Counted from the stretch's first letter, positions 51,844-61,120 are shown. The stretch is DNA of 64,000 nucleotides from Scopulibacillus_A cellulosilyticus (GCF_042665295.1 NZ_JBHTCO010000003.1:73878-137877); one strand, 5' to 3'. Notes: generated by a model from the sequence alone, not told the origin. Numbers and translations: made by a program.

Positions 51844-51957
51844 GGCAAGTTTTCTTTATACTTTCAAAAAAGTTAATTTTTATTGGAAGAAAGTATAAGT
51901 GCAGCTAGGCCTTTGTCTTCGCCTTTAAGGCTCGCCAATCGGCAAGTTTTCTTTAGT
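51844..51957. repeat. Two copies of the GAAAGTATAAG/GGCAAGTTTTC repeat
   Basis: CGGCAAGTTTTCTTTATACTTTC (51844-51866) is followed by GAAAGTATAAG (51888 on) and, after a short stem, by TCGGCAAGTTTTCTTTA. The second copy runs into the 3' end of the BASS transporter gene and encodes its last residues (KENLPIGEP). Confidence 0.6.
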
Positions 51958-52917
51958 TTGCCCTTTATAAGATTTTTTACTTAACAGTGATGCAACAAGG
52001 CTGCCCATCGTTAAATTGCAAACCATATTTGCCATCGCTGCCACTCCTGCGACTGATCCAAAGTAACTATTTGCAAGAACAGCCGCAAGGGCGGAATTGC
52101 AAATTCCGGTCTCAAAAATCAGTGAACGGCAATCAGAAGAACGAAAATTCAACAGTCTTCCCAGTCCATAGCCAAAAAACATCTGTAAGCTGACTTGTAA
52201 AGTAACACAAACAGCTACGGAAAGCAGGATTGTCATATGACTCTCCAATGAAGCTTGAGCACCGGAAACTACACCAAGTACGACAATAAATAAAGCTAAA
52301 GAAGAAAATATCGACGTATATTTGTTCAAGATTCTTTTTAAGACGGGAAACACAATCTGTAATATGAGTCCAAAAATAAGTGGAAAGAATACAATCTTCA
52401 TCATTTTTAATACAAATGGTAAATATTCAACATGGATCCCTGCCCCCGCAAAGACAGAGGCTAAAGCCGGCGTTAACAATGGACCGCCAATGATCGTATC
52501 AATAGCGGTCATTGTTACGCTATAGGCAACATCACCGCCGGCAATTAATGCGTTTAAATTTGCTGACGTACCGCTTGGAACGATTCCGGCCATAATGATA
52601 CCGTTTCTTAATGATTCATTATGGCTAAAGAACAAATAGGCTAATGCGACCGAAACGCCTGGTGCAATCATCCATTTACCTAATGAACCGATAAGACTTT
52701 CCCATGGATGGCGAATAAGGCTAAACAATCGGCTTTTATCAAGCGTAAGCCCCATCAATAGCAAAACAAAGCCAATCGCCGGATTTGTTGCATGCGAAAA
52801 GATCCGGCATTCGCGTGAAAAGAAAAAGGCTATGAAAGCTAAAAGAATAATCCAAAGCGGTAATAAACGTGAAATAAAAAATGTTAATATATCAGGAATT
52901 GCATCCCTTGACAGCAT
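51925..52917 (-). CDS. Bile acid:sodium symporter (BASS) family transporter
   Basis: A 330-residue protein with ten helices. GFVLLLMGLTLDKSRL, AGIVPSGTSANLNALIAGGDVAYSVTMT and FETGICNSALAAVLANSYF are typical of BASS/PanS proteins, which carry organic anions with sodium. Substrate unknown (pantothenate or keto acids are options). AAAGGGA lies before the ATG. The last residues come from a dispersed repeat, so the native C-terminus may have been replaced. Confidence 0.85.
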   Translation of the reverse strand: MLSRDAIPDILTFFISRLLPLWIILLAFIAFFFSRECRIFSHATNPAIGFVLLLMGLTLDKSRLFSLIRHPWESLIGSLGKWMIAPGVSVALAYLFFSHNESLRNGIIMAGIVPSGTSANLNALIAGGDVAYSVTMTAIDTIIGGPLLTPALASVFAGAGIHVEYLPFVLKMMKIVFFPLIFGLILQIVFPVLKRILNKYTSIFSSLALFIVVLGVVSGAQASLESHMTILLSVAVCVTLQVSLQMFFGYGLGRLLNFRSSDCRSLIFETGICNSALAAVLANSYFGSVAGVAAMANMVCNLTMGSLVASLLSKKSYKGQTKENLPIGEP

Positions 52918-52959
52918 TATAAAACGTCCCTTTCACCTGACTGATGTTCAATAAAATGT

Positions 52960-53086
52960 AACTTTTATCAATGAGGGGGATTTGTTCATCCCCCACTGAT
53001 GGTTAGTTGAACCCTTTACTATGAGAAGCGGAAATACTTTCCCGAATAAGCTGCGGCACAGGCGCCTCACACAACTTATCGGGATG
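52960..53086. repeat. Second copy of the hairpin-plus-core composite repeat
   Basis: ATCAATGAGGGGG/CCCCCACTGAT hairpin (52968-52997), a shortened core (ATGAGAAGCGG ... CTGCGGCACAGGCGC), and ACAACTTATCGGGATG. It matches 45843-45992 and ends directly at the MFS gene stop codon. Confidence 0.75.
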
Positions 53087-53088
53087 AA

Positions 53089-54354
53089 TCAAGATGGCAT
53101 CGTTTCCCCGGGTGCCGCCGCTTTATTTTCTTGAAATCTTGACGCCACTAATACAACGAGAAGAAAGCCGATAATCAACGCATAGCCTAAGATGTAAAAT
53201 CCATTAATAAGATTAGTGCCGCCTGCCGCTATCCCTACGACAATCGGTCCAACAATGCCGCCAAAGTTGCCTACAAGATTGATCAGCCCCATTGCTGAAC
53301 CAGATTGATTGTGAGGAACAAACGATAATGCCCAAGCCCACCAAGGACCAAATGCGGAATAGATACCAATTCCGGCAATAATAAGGATAATCATATTAAT
53401 GATAAGACCAAATCCGATAAAATGTTCAGCAATCAACGCCAAACCGCCAATCAACAGCGGCGTCGCAATAAACCACATTCGGCTGCCTCCCCGGCGGTCA
53501 GACCAGGCGGCATTAATATACATGGCAATAGTCGCTAATATAAACGGCACTGCTGATAACCATCCAATGCCCTGAATCCCTTGATTACTTAATTGCTTCA
53601 TAAGACTTGGCATCCACAAACCGAAACTGTACATGCCGGTGATCCATAGGAAGTAAATCACACAAAATACCCACACCCGATAATTTAAGAGTACTTCAAT
53701 TAGAGATCCTTCCTTTTCAGTTGTCGGCTTCTCGGTATTCTGCTTTAAGTAATTCCTTTCACTTTCAGAAATCAACCGATCTTCAGATGGCGAGTCAGAT
53801 ACCAGCCAAATAAAGAGCAGAGCCAAAATAATCGGCGGAATACCTTGTAAAATAAACATAACATGATAATTCCATTGGTGAATCATCCATCCCGCCGCCG
53901 GTGCCATAACAATAGATGAAATAGGCAGTGCCATTTCTGAAAAATTAATAGCCCGTGCCCGCTCTCCATTTGGAAACCAATTGACAAAAAGTACAGCAAA
54001 GGCCGGCCATACAACACCTTCGGCAAAACCCATAATAAGACGAACAATAATAAGACCGTTAAAACTATGAACGACACCGGTTAACATTGCTGCTATACCC
54101 CAAATAAAAAGGGCAGCTATAATAACCTTTTTTGCGCTGAATTTACCTGCTACCCATCCCCCGGGTATTTGTGTCATAACATATCCCCAGAAAAAGGCTG
54201 ATAACAATACACCAACTAATGTTGATGAAACACCTAATGACTTCACCATATCAGGTGCTGCCATGCTGATGTTCTGCCGATCAACAAAAGCAACAAAATA
54301 AGTTAAAAACAGTAAAAATCCAATCCGATACCATCTTGCCTTTCCGATAGACAA
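53089..54354 (-). CDS. MFS transporter, anion:cation symporter (ACS) family
   Basis: A 421-residue, 12-helix major facilitator protein. TYFVAFVDRQNISMAAPDM, GWVAGKFSAKKVI (the loop 2-3 motif) and GFAEGVVWPAFAVLFVNWFP are like hexuronate/glucarate and phthalate transporters. AGAGGAG abuts the ATG at 54363, so I take the TTG at 54354, nine bases on, as start. It probably forms a unit with the SDR gene upstream (57 bases apart), which could act on the imported organic acid. Confidence 0.82.
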   Translation of the reverse strand: MSIGKARWYRIGFLLFLTYFVAFVDRQNISMAAPDMVKSLGVSSTLVGVLLSAFFWGYVMTQIPGGWVAGKFSAKKVIIAALFIWGIAAMLTGVVHSFNGLIIVRLIMGFAEGVVWPAFAVLFVNWFPNGERARAINFSEMALPISSIVMAPAAGWMIHQWNYHVMFILQGIPPIILALLFIWLVSDSPSEDRLISESERNYLKQNTEKPTTEKEGSLIEVLLNYRVWVFCVIYFLWITGMYSFGLWMPSLMKQLSNQGIQGIGWLSAVPFILATIAMYINAAWSDRRGGSRMWFIATPLLIGGLALIAEHFIGFGLIINMIILIIAGIGIYSAFGPWWAWALSFVPHNQSGSAMGLINLVGNFGGIVGPIVVGIAAGGTNLINGFYILGYALIIGFLLVVLVASRFQENKAAAPGETMPS

Positions 54355-54410
54355 CTTACTCATCTCCTCTTGTATTTACCATAAAAAAATAAATTTTTCT
54401 AATCGTTTTT

Positions 54411-55160
54411 TTAAGCCAAGACTAACCCTCCATCAACATTTAAACAGGTGCCTGTAATAAAGGAATTTTCTTCACGAAGCAGAAATTCTGCTGCCCCGGC
54501 GACATCTTCAGGCGTTCCCCATCTTTGAACCGGAACATCCTCCATTTGGTATTTATGTCCTTGTGTCATTTCAGTAGCAATTGGACCCGGAGCAATTGAA
54601 TTGCAAGTAATCCCCCACTTCCCTACTTCACGGGCTATCCAGCGTGTTAAGTTTATAACTCCTGCCTTAGATGCAGCGTATGCAATCCCTGATCTGCCGC
54701 CTGAGCCGTCTTGATTAACAGGTCCAATTCCTCCTAATTTGCCGGAAACTGACGCGATATTGACAATACGTCCATGACCTTGTTGTTTCATATACGGAAA
54801 AATAGCAGCCTGGCACATTAGAAATGTCCCTGTCATATTCGTGTCAACATCCATACGCCAAGCCTCAATTGTCGTATCTTCAAATGATTCTCTATGACAT
54901 GTTCCTGCTACATTGACAACAGCATTTATTTCCCCAAACTGTTGAAATGTCTCAGCCATTAACTCTTTGACAAGGGAAGGCTCGCGGACGTCAACAACTT
55001 TTGGTACTGCCATTGTTTGTCCTGTCAGTTCCCGGGCAGTGTTATGTAAATCCTCCTCCAAGACATCGGCAAGCACCAACTGATACCCGGCATCATACAA
55101 ACGTTTTGCAATTGATTGTCCAATTCCCCTCGCCGCCCCTGTAATAATCGCTGTTTTCAT
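54411..55160 (-). CDS. Short-chain dehydrogenase/reductase
   Basis: A 249-residue classical SDR: cofactor site TGAARGIGQSIAK (8-20), NVAGT, catalytic serine in NIASVSG and the YAASK pair (Tyr and Lys). It ends with a usual VDGGLVLA. LADV after strand 2 suggests NAD use. The neighbouring ACS transporter hints at a sugar-acid or hydroxyacid substrate, which is not proven. AGGGAGTGG lies before the ATG. Confidence 0.88.
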   Translation of the reverse strand: MKTAIITGAARGIGQSIAKRLYDAGYQLVLADVLEEDLHNTARELTGQTMAVPKVVDVREPSLVKELMAETFQQFGEINAVVNVAGTCHRESFEDTTIEAWRMDVDTNMTGTFLMCQAAIFPYMKQQGHGRIVNIASVSGKLGGIGPVNQDGSGGRSGIAYAASKAGVINLTRWIAREVGKWGITCNSIAPGPIATEMTQGHKYQMEDVPVQRWGTPEDVAGAAEFLLREENSFITGTCLNVDGGLVLA

Positions 55161-55266
55161 TTCTAACCACTCCCTGATTTTTGAAAAACTTTTTAATCTA
55201 AAATTGGTTTAATTTTTAAATAATTCAATACAAATTTCTTAAATTCCTCTTTTATTGCACTGCATA

Positions 55267-55302
55267 AAAATAGCAGCACCCGCAACCACTGGATGCTGCT
55301 GA
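55267..55302 (-). terminator. Terminator after sspN
   Basis: AGCAGCA and TGCTGCT with further pairing, followed by ATTTTT on the minus strand. Confidence 0.7.
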
Positions 55303-55327
55303 TATCTATTTAATAAAATCTTGTTTG

Positions 55328-55471
55328 TTATTTCCCTTTTGGAGGAATATATTGCGGCTCTGCATCAGTTTTGTTAGCCATTTGCTTCCCTTTATTACTG
55401 TGTGCGGCTCTTGGCTGTTCGCCATAATGAGACGGAGAAAAATGGCCCGGGTGTCTTCTTGGATTACTCAT
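55328..55471 (-). CDS. sspN: Small acid-soluble spore protein N-like
   Basis: A 47-residue protein beginning MSNPRRHPGHFSPSHYG and containing NKGKQMANKT and PQYIPPKGK. This is the SspN pattern: N-terminal F-x-P-x-H-x-G, the NKGKxM box and the C-terminal PxxxxxKG. Such proteins accumulate in the forespore. AGGGAGGG precedes the ATG. In B. subtilis sspN is followed by tlp; no tlp is seen here. Confidence 0.8.
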   Translation of the reverse strand: MSNPRRHPGHFSPSHYGEQPRAAHSNKGKQMANKTDAEPQYIPPKGK

Positions 55472-55495
55472 TTTTCAGGTCCCTCCCTTCTTTTT

Positions 55496-55526
55496 TAATA
55501 TGACCTTGTTCATGGCTGTTATTCTT
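55496..55526 (-). promoter_or_regulatory. Candidate sigma-G-type promoter of sspN
   Basis: On the minus strand AAGAATA (55526-55520), 17 bases and CATATTA (55502-55496), close to forespore sigma-G/F consensus. Confidence 0.45.
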
Positions 55527-55550
55527 AACATAACTTTTGTAATAACGTAT

Positions 55551-55590
55551 AAAAAAGGCATCTCCTTCTAAAAAGAAGGGGATGCCTTTT
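55551..55590 (-). terminator. Terminator after the aldo/keto reductase gene
   Basis: AGGCATCCCCTTC and GAAGGAGATGCCT form a 13-bp stem followed by six T on the minus strand. Confidence 0.85.
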
Positions 55591-55599
55591 GCTAAAAAA

Positions 55600-56427
55600 T
55601 TATACGAATTCATCAGGATCGGGGCCTGTACGTTCATTATTATTTAAAGAATCTATGCGATCCATTTCGCCTTGAGTTAATTCAAAGTCATACACATCAG
55701 CATTTTCTTTAATGCGATGTTCATGGACAGATTTTGGAATGGTGATAATATCATGCTGAAGATCCCAGCGCAATATGACTTGAGCAGGCGTTTTACCGTA
55801 TTTCCCGGCAATTTCCGTTAAGATCGGATGATCAAAAATCCGGCCTCTCATTAATGGGCTCCAAGCTTCAACCTTAATTTGATGATCCTTACAAAAAGCT
55901 CTCGTTTCTTCTTGAATCAGCCTTGGGTGAAGCTCAATTTGGTTGACGACAGGTTTATATTCACTGTCAGCCAGCAAGTCTTTTAAATGATGCGGTTTAA
56001 AGTTACAAACACCAATCGCACGGACATAGCCTTCCTTATAAAGCTTTTCAAGTGCGCGCCAAGTGTCTTTATATTTACCGCTCACCGGCCAATGGACAAG
56101 ATAAAGGTCAATATAATCCAGGCCAAGCTTCTCACGGCTTTCATTAAAGGCAGATAATGTCGATTCATAGCCTTGCCTGTCATTCCACACCTTTGTCGTG
56201 ATAAAAAGTTCTTCACGGGGAACATCAACAGCTTTAACGGCTTCGCCTACACCTGTTTCATTTTGATAAAAGGCGGCCGTATCAATGCTTCTGTAACCAG
56301 CGTTTATAGCTGCTTTTACAGCATTAACGACTTCTTGGCCTTCTTCAGCTTTATACACCCCTAAACCAAATCTGGGCATTTCAACACCGTTATGTAATAC
56401 CACACGATCTGACAAGCCTTTGATCAC
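55600..56427 (-). CDS. Aldo/keto reductase
   Basis: A 275-residue NADPH-dependent reductase of the YtbE/YvgN group, known to reduce methylglyoxal and other aldehydes. The catalytic tetrad is visible: D in SIDTAAFYQNE with Tyr, Lys in ITTKVWN, and His in YLVHWPV; the cofactor site is IPKSVHEHRIKEN. The start is GTG with GGGAGGG upstream. It stands alone. Confidence 0.92.
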   Translation of the reverse strand: MIKGLSDRVVLHNGVEMPRFGLGVYKAEEGQEVVNAVKAAINAGYRSIDTAAFYQNETGVGEAVKAVDVPREELFITTKVWNDRQGYESTLSAFNESREKLGLDYIDLYLVHWPVSGKYKDTWRALEKLYKEGYVRAIGVCNFKPHHLKDLLADSEYKPVVNQIELHPRLIQEETRAFCKDHQIKVEAWSPLMRGRIFDHPILTEIAGKYGKTPAQVILRWDLQHDIITIPKSVHEHRIKENADVYDFELTQGEMDRIDSLNNNERTGPDPDEFV

Positions 56428-56563
56428 ACAAATCCCTCCCAGAATGTTATAAAATGTAGTTTAACCTTATCAAATTTGGCTTATGAATGTTTAATTATTT
56501 GCTCAAAATCATTTAGTTCAGTCATTTTTTCATTTTTTTCTTTTAATTTAAATTATGATCGGG

Positions 56564-56595
56564 TATAATACATTTAACAATTAACATTTTGTTAA
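56564..56595 (+). promoter_or_regulatory. NAD operon promoter with palindrome
   Basis: TATAAT (56564-56569) is followed at the expected start point by the inverted repeat TTAACAA-N8-TTGTTAA (56574-56595). The placement suits a repressor site for the NAD salvage genes. No -35 box of good quality is seen. Confidence 0.45.
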
Positions 56596-56641
56596 TTAAA
56601 GGCTTTTTTTAAGAATAAGCGGCAGGAGGAGAAAAAAATAA

Positions 56642-57415
56642 ATGTCCAACCAGGATGCTCTTAAACAGTATGATGCCGGAAAATACCAAACACCAGACGG
56701 CTATACATCCGACATCGCTGTCTTCACCATTACAAGTCAAACCGTAAATTATAAGCCGCCTAAGATGACACTTAAATTAATGCTTATTAAACGTTCGAAA
56801 ATTGATTCAGAAGGAAACCCTAATATTGAGGGAAATAAATGGGCGCTCCCGGGCGGATTTGTTCAGCCGGACGAAACAGCTTTTGAAGCAGCTAAACGGG
56901 AACTTGAAGAAGAAACCGGTGTCAACGATGTTCATCTTAAACATTTCGGTGTTTATGACAAGCCGGGCCGGGATCCCCGCGGGTGGATTATATCAAATGC
57001 ACATTATGCCATTGTCCCCGAGCGTTTTTTGGCCGATAGACAGGCAAATGACGATGCAGCGGAGGTCGAACTTTTTTCATTAAATGATTTGCATCAATTA
57101 GATTTAGCCTTTGATCATAAATTCATTGTTTCTGATGCTATTAAAATGATCACGAATGATTTACTGCAAACAACTGCAGCAAAAAATTTCCTGCCAGAAT
57201 ATTTTACTTACTCAGAGTTACAGGCAGTACTGCTTACGGTTTCCGATGATCCGGCCATCTCCAGCGACCAGGCATTTGCGCGGAAAATTAAAACACTGCC
57301 ATTTTTAGTGGAAGCAGAAGGCCAAACGACGACCAGAACATCAAAGAAACCAACAAAACTCTATCGTTTTGTAGACATGGATATCGTTAAACCCATTTAT
57401 ACTGCGCGTTATTAG
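56642..57415 (+). CDS. Nudix hydrolase with C-terminal winged-helix-like domain
   Basis: A 257-residue protein. The Nudix box is complete at GGFVQPDETAFEAAKRELEEETGV (consensus GX5EX7REUXEEXGU), so hydrolysis of ADP-ribose or a similar nucleotide is likely. The C-terminal part (YFTYSELQAVLLTVSDDPAISSDQAFARKIKTL) resembles the winged helix of NrtR, a Nudix-derived NAD repressor. As first gene of pncA-pncB-nadD-nadE it may be an enzyme, a regulator, or both. GGAGGAG precedes the ATG. Confidence 0.82.
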   Translation: MSNQDALKQYDAGKYQTPDGYTSDIAVFTITSQTVNYKPPKMTLKLMLIKRSKIDSEGNPNIEGNKWALPGGFVQPDETAFEAAKRELEEETGVNDVHLKHFGVYDKPGRDPRGWIISNAHYAIVPERFLADRQANDDAAEVELFSLNDLHQLDLAFDHKFIVSDAIKMITNDLLQTTAAKNFLPEYFTYSELQAVLLTVSDDPAISSDQAFARKIKTLPFLVEAEGQTTTRTSKKPTKLYRFVDMDIVKPIYTARY

Positions 57416-57465
57416 GCTTTAAAGCATGACCCGTTTAAACATCATCCATTTATGGGGGGATTAAG

Positions 57466-58014
57466 ATGCAAAGAGCATTAATTGTCATTGATTATACGAA
57501 CGATTTTATTGATAAGAACGGTGCTTTAACCTGCGGTGAACCCGGACAAAAAATAGATCCGGAAATAACATCTGTCACTAAACAGTTTATTGACAGCGGC
57601 GATTATGTCGTCTTTGCCGTTGATTGTCATAATAAAAATGATAAATATCATCCTGAAAGCAAGCTGTACCCGCCGCATAATATTCAAGGCACAGAAGGAC
57701 GGGAATTATACGGCATGTTAGGGGCACTATATGACAAACATAAGAAAAACAGCAATGTTTATTGGATGGATAAAACACGCTACAGTGCTTTTGCAGGAAC
57801 GGACTTGGACATAAAGTGCCGGGAAAGGGAAATTAAAGAAATTCATTTAGTTGGGTGCTGCACAGATATATGTGTGTTGCACACAGCTGTTGATGCCTAT
57901 AATAGAGGTTTTAGTATTGTTGTCCATGAAAAAGCTGTCGCAAGCTTTAACGAAGAAGGCCATCAATGGGCATTAGGCCACTTTAAAAATTGTTTAAACG
58001 CAAAAGTTATATAA
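57466..58014 (+). CDS. pncA: Nicotinamidase PncA
   Basis: PncA hydrolyses nicotinamide to nicotinate. The 182-residue cysteine hydrolase has the triad Asp9 (VIDYTNDF), Lys103 (WMDKTRYSAF) and Cys136 (GCCTDICVLHTA), plus the metal-site DCHNKNDKYHPE. GGGGGATTAAG precedes the ATG. It is the second gene of the NAD salvage operon. Confidence 0.93.
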   Translation: MQRALIVIDYTNDFIDKNGALTCGEPGQKIDPEITSVTKQFIDSGDYVVFAVDCHNKNDKYHPESKLYPPHNIQGTEGRELYGMLGALYDKHKKNSNVYWMDKTRYSAFAGTDLDIKCREREIKEIHLVGCCTDICVLHTAVDAYNRGFSIVVHEKAVASFNEEGHQWALGHFKNCLNAKVI

Positions 58015-58031
58015 ATCTGGGGGTTATTTAA

Positions 58032-59498
58032 ATGAGTAAAAAATATTTGGATGATGGTTTGGCCCTTCATACGGACCTTTATCAAATTAATATGTCGGAA
58101 GCCTATTGGTCAGACAATATGCATAACCGGAAAGCAGTTTTTGAAGTTTATTTCCGTCACCTGCCTTTTAAAAATGGCTATGCCGTTTTTGCAGGTCTTG
58201 AAAGGGTGATTGAATACCTTAAAAGTTTCCGTTTTACTGAGGAAGATATCGAGTATTTAAGGGATGAGTTAGGCTATCAGGAAGCGTTTTTAAATTACCT
58301 GAGGGAGCTTCGTTTTACCGGAACTGTCCGTTCAATGAAAGAAGGCGAGCTTGTCTTTGGCAATGAACCGATTTTACGTGTCGAAGCCCCTCTTGTTGAA
58401 GCCCAGCTTATTGAAACAGCGATTTTAAATATCATTAATTATCAAACGCTTATTGCAACAAAGGCTTCCCGTATTAAGCAAGTGATCGGAAATCAAATGG
58501 CAATGGAATTTGGATCGCGAAGAGCCCAAGAAATGGATGCCGCTGTTTGGGGAGCAAGAGCTGCCTATATAGGAGGATTTGAAGCCACATCTAATGTGAG
58601 GGCGGGTAAAATGTTTGGCATTCCGGTTTCAGGTACACACGCTCACGCAATGGTTCAGGTTTACCGGGACGAATATACGGCCTTTCATAAATATGCAAGC
58701 TGCCATAAAGATTGTGTTTTTCTTGTTGATACTTATGATACCTTAAAATCCGGCGTACCTGCTGCCATTAAAGTGGCCCAAGAACTTGGGGATAAAATCA
58801 ATTTTAAAGGTATCCGGCTGGACAGCGGGGATTTGGCTTATTTGTCTAAAAAGGCCAGAAAAATGCTTGATGATGCCGGTTTTAAAAATACAAAAATTAT
58901 TGCTTCAAATGATTTGGATGAACAAACAATTATTCACTTAAAATCTCAAGGTGCGCAAATTGACATTTGGGGAGTTGGGACAAAATTAATCACTGCCTAT
59001 GATCAACCTGCCCTGGGTGCTGTTTATAAACTCGTATCGATCGAGAATGAAAATGGCGATATGGTTGATACCATTAAAATCAGTGCGAATCCTGAAAAGG
59101 TTTCTACACCTGGACTGAAAAGGGTTTACCGTATTATTAACACGAAAACTGATAAATCCGAGGGTGACTATATCGCGATGGAATATGAACACCCTCAGGA
59201 AGAGCATCGATTAAAAATGTTTCACCCTACCCATACCTTTGTAAGTAAATACGTGACTGATTTTGAAGCAAGGGAATTACACCAAGATATTTTTATAAAA
59301 GGAGAGCTTGTCTATCAGTGTCCGGAACTTAAGAGCATTCAGGACTATGCCAAGGCAAATCTTAATATTTTATGGGATGAATACAAACGGGTATTGAATC
59401 CCGAAGAATATCCTGTTGATTTAAGCCAGACTTGCTGGGATAACAAAATGAAAAATATTGATGAAGTCAAAGAGAAAGTCATGCGGAAACTTAATTAA
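58032..59498 (+). CDS. pncB: Nicotinate phosphoribosyltransferase PncB
   Basis: PncB makes nicotinate mononucleotide from nicotinate, PRPP and ATP. The 488-residue protein begins LHTDLYQINMSEAYW, a typical start, and contains EFGSRRAQEMDAAVWGARAAYIGGFEATSNV, GTHAHAMVQ with the phosphorylated histidine, and RLDSGDLAYLS. It lies 17 bases after pncA. A GGGGG site precedes the ATG. Confidence 0.95.
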   Translation: MSKKYLDDGLALHTDLYQINMSEAYWSDNMHNRKAVFEVYFRHLPFKNGYAVFAGLERVIEYLKSFRFTEEDIEYLRDELGYQEAFLNYLRELRFTGTVRSMKEGELVFGNEPILRVEAPLVEAQLIETAILNIINYQTLIATKASRIKQVIGNQMAMEFGSRRAQEMDAAVWGARAAYIGGFEATSNVRAGKMFGIPVSGTHAHAMVQVYRDEYTAFHKYASCHKDCVFLVDTYDTLKSGVPAAIKVAQELGDKINFKGIRLDSGDLAYLSKKARKMLDDAGFKNTKIIASNDLDEQTIIHLKSQGAQIDIWGVGTKLITAYDQPALGAVYKLVSIENENGDMVDTIKISANPEKVSTPGLKRVYRIINTKTDKSEGDYIAMEYEHPQEEHRLKMFHPTHTFVSKYVTDFEARELHQDIFIKGELVYQCPELKSIQDYAKANLNILWDEYKRVLNPEEYPVDLSQTCWDNKMKNIDEVKEKVMRKLN

Positions 59499-59564
59499 AT
59501 ATATTGAAAGATGAAGCCCTTGAGACCAAGATAGGAAAAAGTTTAAAATAAGGGGGAATATCCT

Positions 59565-60179
59565 GTGGCTAAGATCGGAATATATGGAAGCAGTTTTGAT
59601 CCAATTACTAATGTTCATCTGTGGACCGCAAGTACAATTGCCCACCGCTGCAAATTAGATGAAGTTATCTTCTTACCTTGCTCTAGCAACCGAACGGATA
59701 AAACAATGAATACAGCTGATGAACACCGTTGGGAAATGATTAAGCTCGCTATATCCGACAATCCAAAATTTAAGGCAAATGACTATGAAATGCACCGGAA
59801 TGCTTGGGAAGTTTATACTTACTATACAATGGAGCATTTTAAGGAGAAGTTTCCGGAAGATGAACTTTATTTTATCATGGGTGCCGATTTATTGGTTGAC
59901 ATCGCTAATGGTGAATGGAAATTTGCTGAAGAGTTAATTGCAAACAACAAGTTTATTGTGATGGCCCGGGATGGTATTGACATGCTGAAGACTATTTCTC
60001 ATTCTCCTTTATTGAGGAATCATGATGATGGGACAAGGTTTCATCTTGTCGATAAAGGGTTGGCCATGGAAATATCTTCAACATATATAAGAGAAGAGTT
60101 CTCACGAGGCGGTGAACCGCGTTACTTGCTTCCGGAGACATGCTATGAATATATTAAGCAGCATTCATTATACCAATAG
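59565..60179 (+). CDS. nadD: Nicotinate-nucleotide adenylyltransferase (NadD family)
   Basis: A 204-residue nucleotidyltransferase that joins nicotinate mononucleotide and AMP. It has GSSFDPITNVHL (8-19) at the site where NadD usually reads GxFDPxHxGH, so the first histidine is replaced by threonine (TxxH form). EISSTYIREEFSRG is the second phosphate-binding motif (ISSTxIR). The start is GTG with GGGGGAA upstream. Placed between pncB and nadE, it completes the salvage route. Confidence 0.88.
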   Translation: MAKIGIYGSSFDPITNVHLWTASTIAHRCKLDEVIFLPCSSNRTDKTMNTADEHRWEMIKLAISDNPKFKANDYEMHRNAWEVYTYYTMEHFKEKFPEDELYFIMGADLLVDIANGEWKFAEELIANNKFIVMARDGIDMLKTISHSPLLRNHDDGTRFHLVDKGLAMEISSTYIREEFSRGGEPRYLLPETCYEYIKQHSLYQ

Positions 60180-60191
60180 GAGGACTTTTTT

Positions 60192-61010
60192 ATGTCATTA
60201 CAAGAAAAAATTATCAAAGCTTTAAATGTTCAAAAGACCATTGATGCAAAAGAAGAAATCAAGAAACGGATCCAGTTTTTAAAAGACTATTTAATAAAAG
60301 CAAAGGCCAAAGGATTTGTTCTTGGAATTAGCGGCGGACAGGATTCAACTCTGGCCGGGAGACTGGCCCAGCTCGCAGTAGAAGCGTGCCGTGAAGACGG
60401 ATACAATGCAAAATTCATCGCCGTACGGCTTCCATATGGTACTCAACATGATGAAAGCGATGCCCAAAATGCCCTTGCCTTTATAAAAGCAGACGAATCG
60501 GTTGCATTTAATATTGCCTCGCCTGTTGATGCCTTTGCCAGCTATTACCCGGAAGCAATGAAAGAAAAGTTATCTGACTTTAATAAGGGCAATGTTAAGG
60601 CCAGAATGAGAATGATCGCGCAATACGCTATCGGCGGTCAACATAACTTACTTGTGATTGGTACAGATCACGCTGCTGAGTCAGTTACAGGTTTCTTCAC
60701 AAAATACGGTGACGGCGGCGCAGATATCTTGCCATTGGCCGGTTTAACTAAAAGACAAGGCAAGTCATTATTAAAAGAACTTGGCGCACCCGAAAACCTG
60801 TATTTAAAAACGCCGACTGCTGATCTTTTAGATGAAAAACCAGGTCAAACCGATGAAACCGAGCTTGGCATTAGTTATGAAGATATAGATAATTATCTGG
60901 AAGGTAAAGAAGTTACTAAAGATATCGCTGAAAAGATTGAACAACGCTACATAATGACGGAACACAAACGGCAATTGCCAGCTACAATGTTCGATCGCTG
61001 GTGGAAATAA
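60192..61010 (+). CDS. nadE: NH3-dependent NAD+ synthetase NadE
   Basis: NadE converts deamido-NAD to NAD+ with ammonia and ATP. The 272-residue protein has the P-loop SGGQDST (47-53), AVRLPYGTQHDESDAQ, VIGTDHAAESVTGFFTKYGDGGADI and the C-terminal EHKRQLPATMFDRWWK. No glutaminase domain is attached, so it is the short form. AGGAGG precedes the ATG. A terminator follows at 61040. Confidence 0.96.
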   Translation: MSLQEKIIKALNVQKTIDAKEEIKKRIQFLKDYLIKAKAKGFVLGISGGQDSTLAGRLAQLAVEACREDGYNAKFIAVRLPYGTQHDESDAQNALAFIKADESVAFNIASPVDAFASYYPEAMKEKLSDFNKGNVKARMRMIAQYAIGGQHNLLVIGTDHAAESVTGFFTKYGDGGADILPLAGLTKRQGKSLLKELGAPENLYLKTPTADLLDEKPGQTDETELGISYEDIDNYLEGKEVTKDIAEKIEQRYIMTEHKRQLPATMFDRWWK

Positions 61011-61039
61011 TTATTCGTCTGCTTTTAATTTGCTAAATA

Positions 61040-61076
61040 CCCCCTGCTAATTACACTGAAGGCAGGGGGTTCTTGT
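61040..61076 (+). terminator. Terminator of the NAD operon
   Basis: CCCCCTGC (61040-61047) pairs with GCAGGGGG (61062-61069), followed by TTCTTGTTATT. Confidence 0.8.
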
Positions 61077-61082
61077 TATTAA

Positions 61083-61119
61083 AAATATTAAAAAAACAGG
61101 ACTATAAAAGTCCTGTTTA
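61083..61119 (-). terminator. Terminator of the rRNA-tRNA operon
   Basis: AAACAGGACT and AGTCCTGTTT pair on the minus strand, followed by a T run, just after the last tRNA. Confidence 0.85.
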
Positions 61120-61120
61120 A

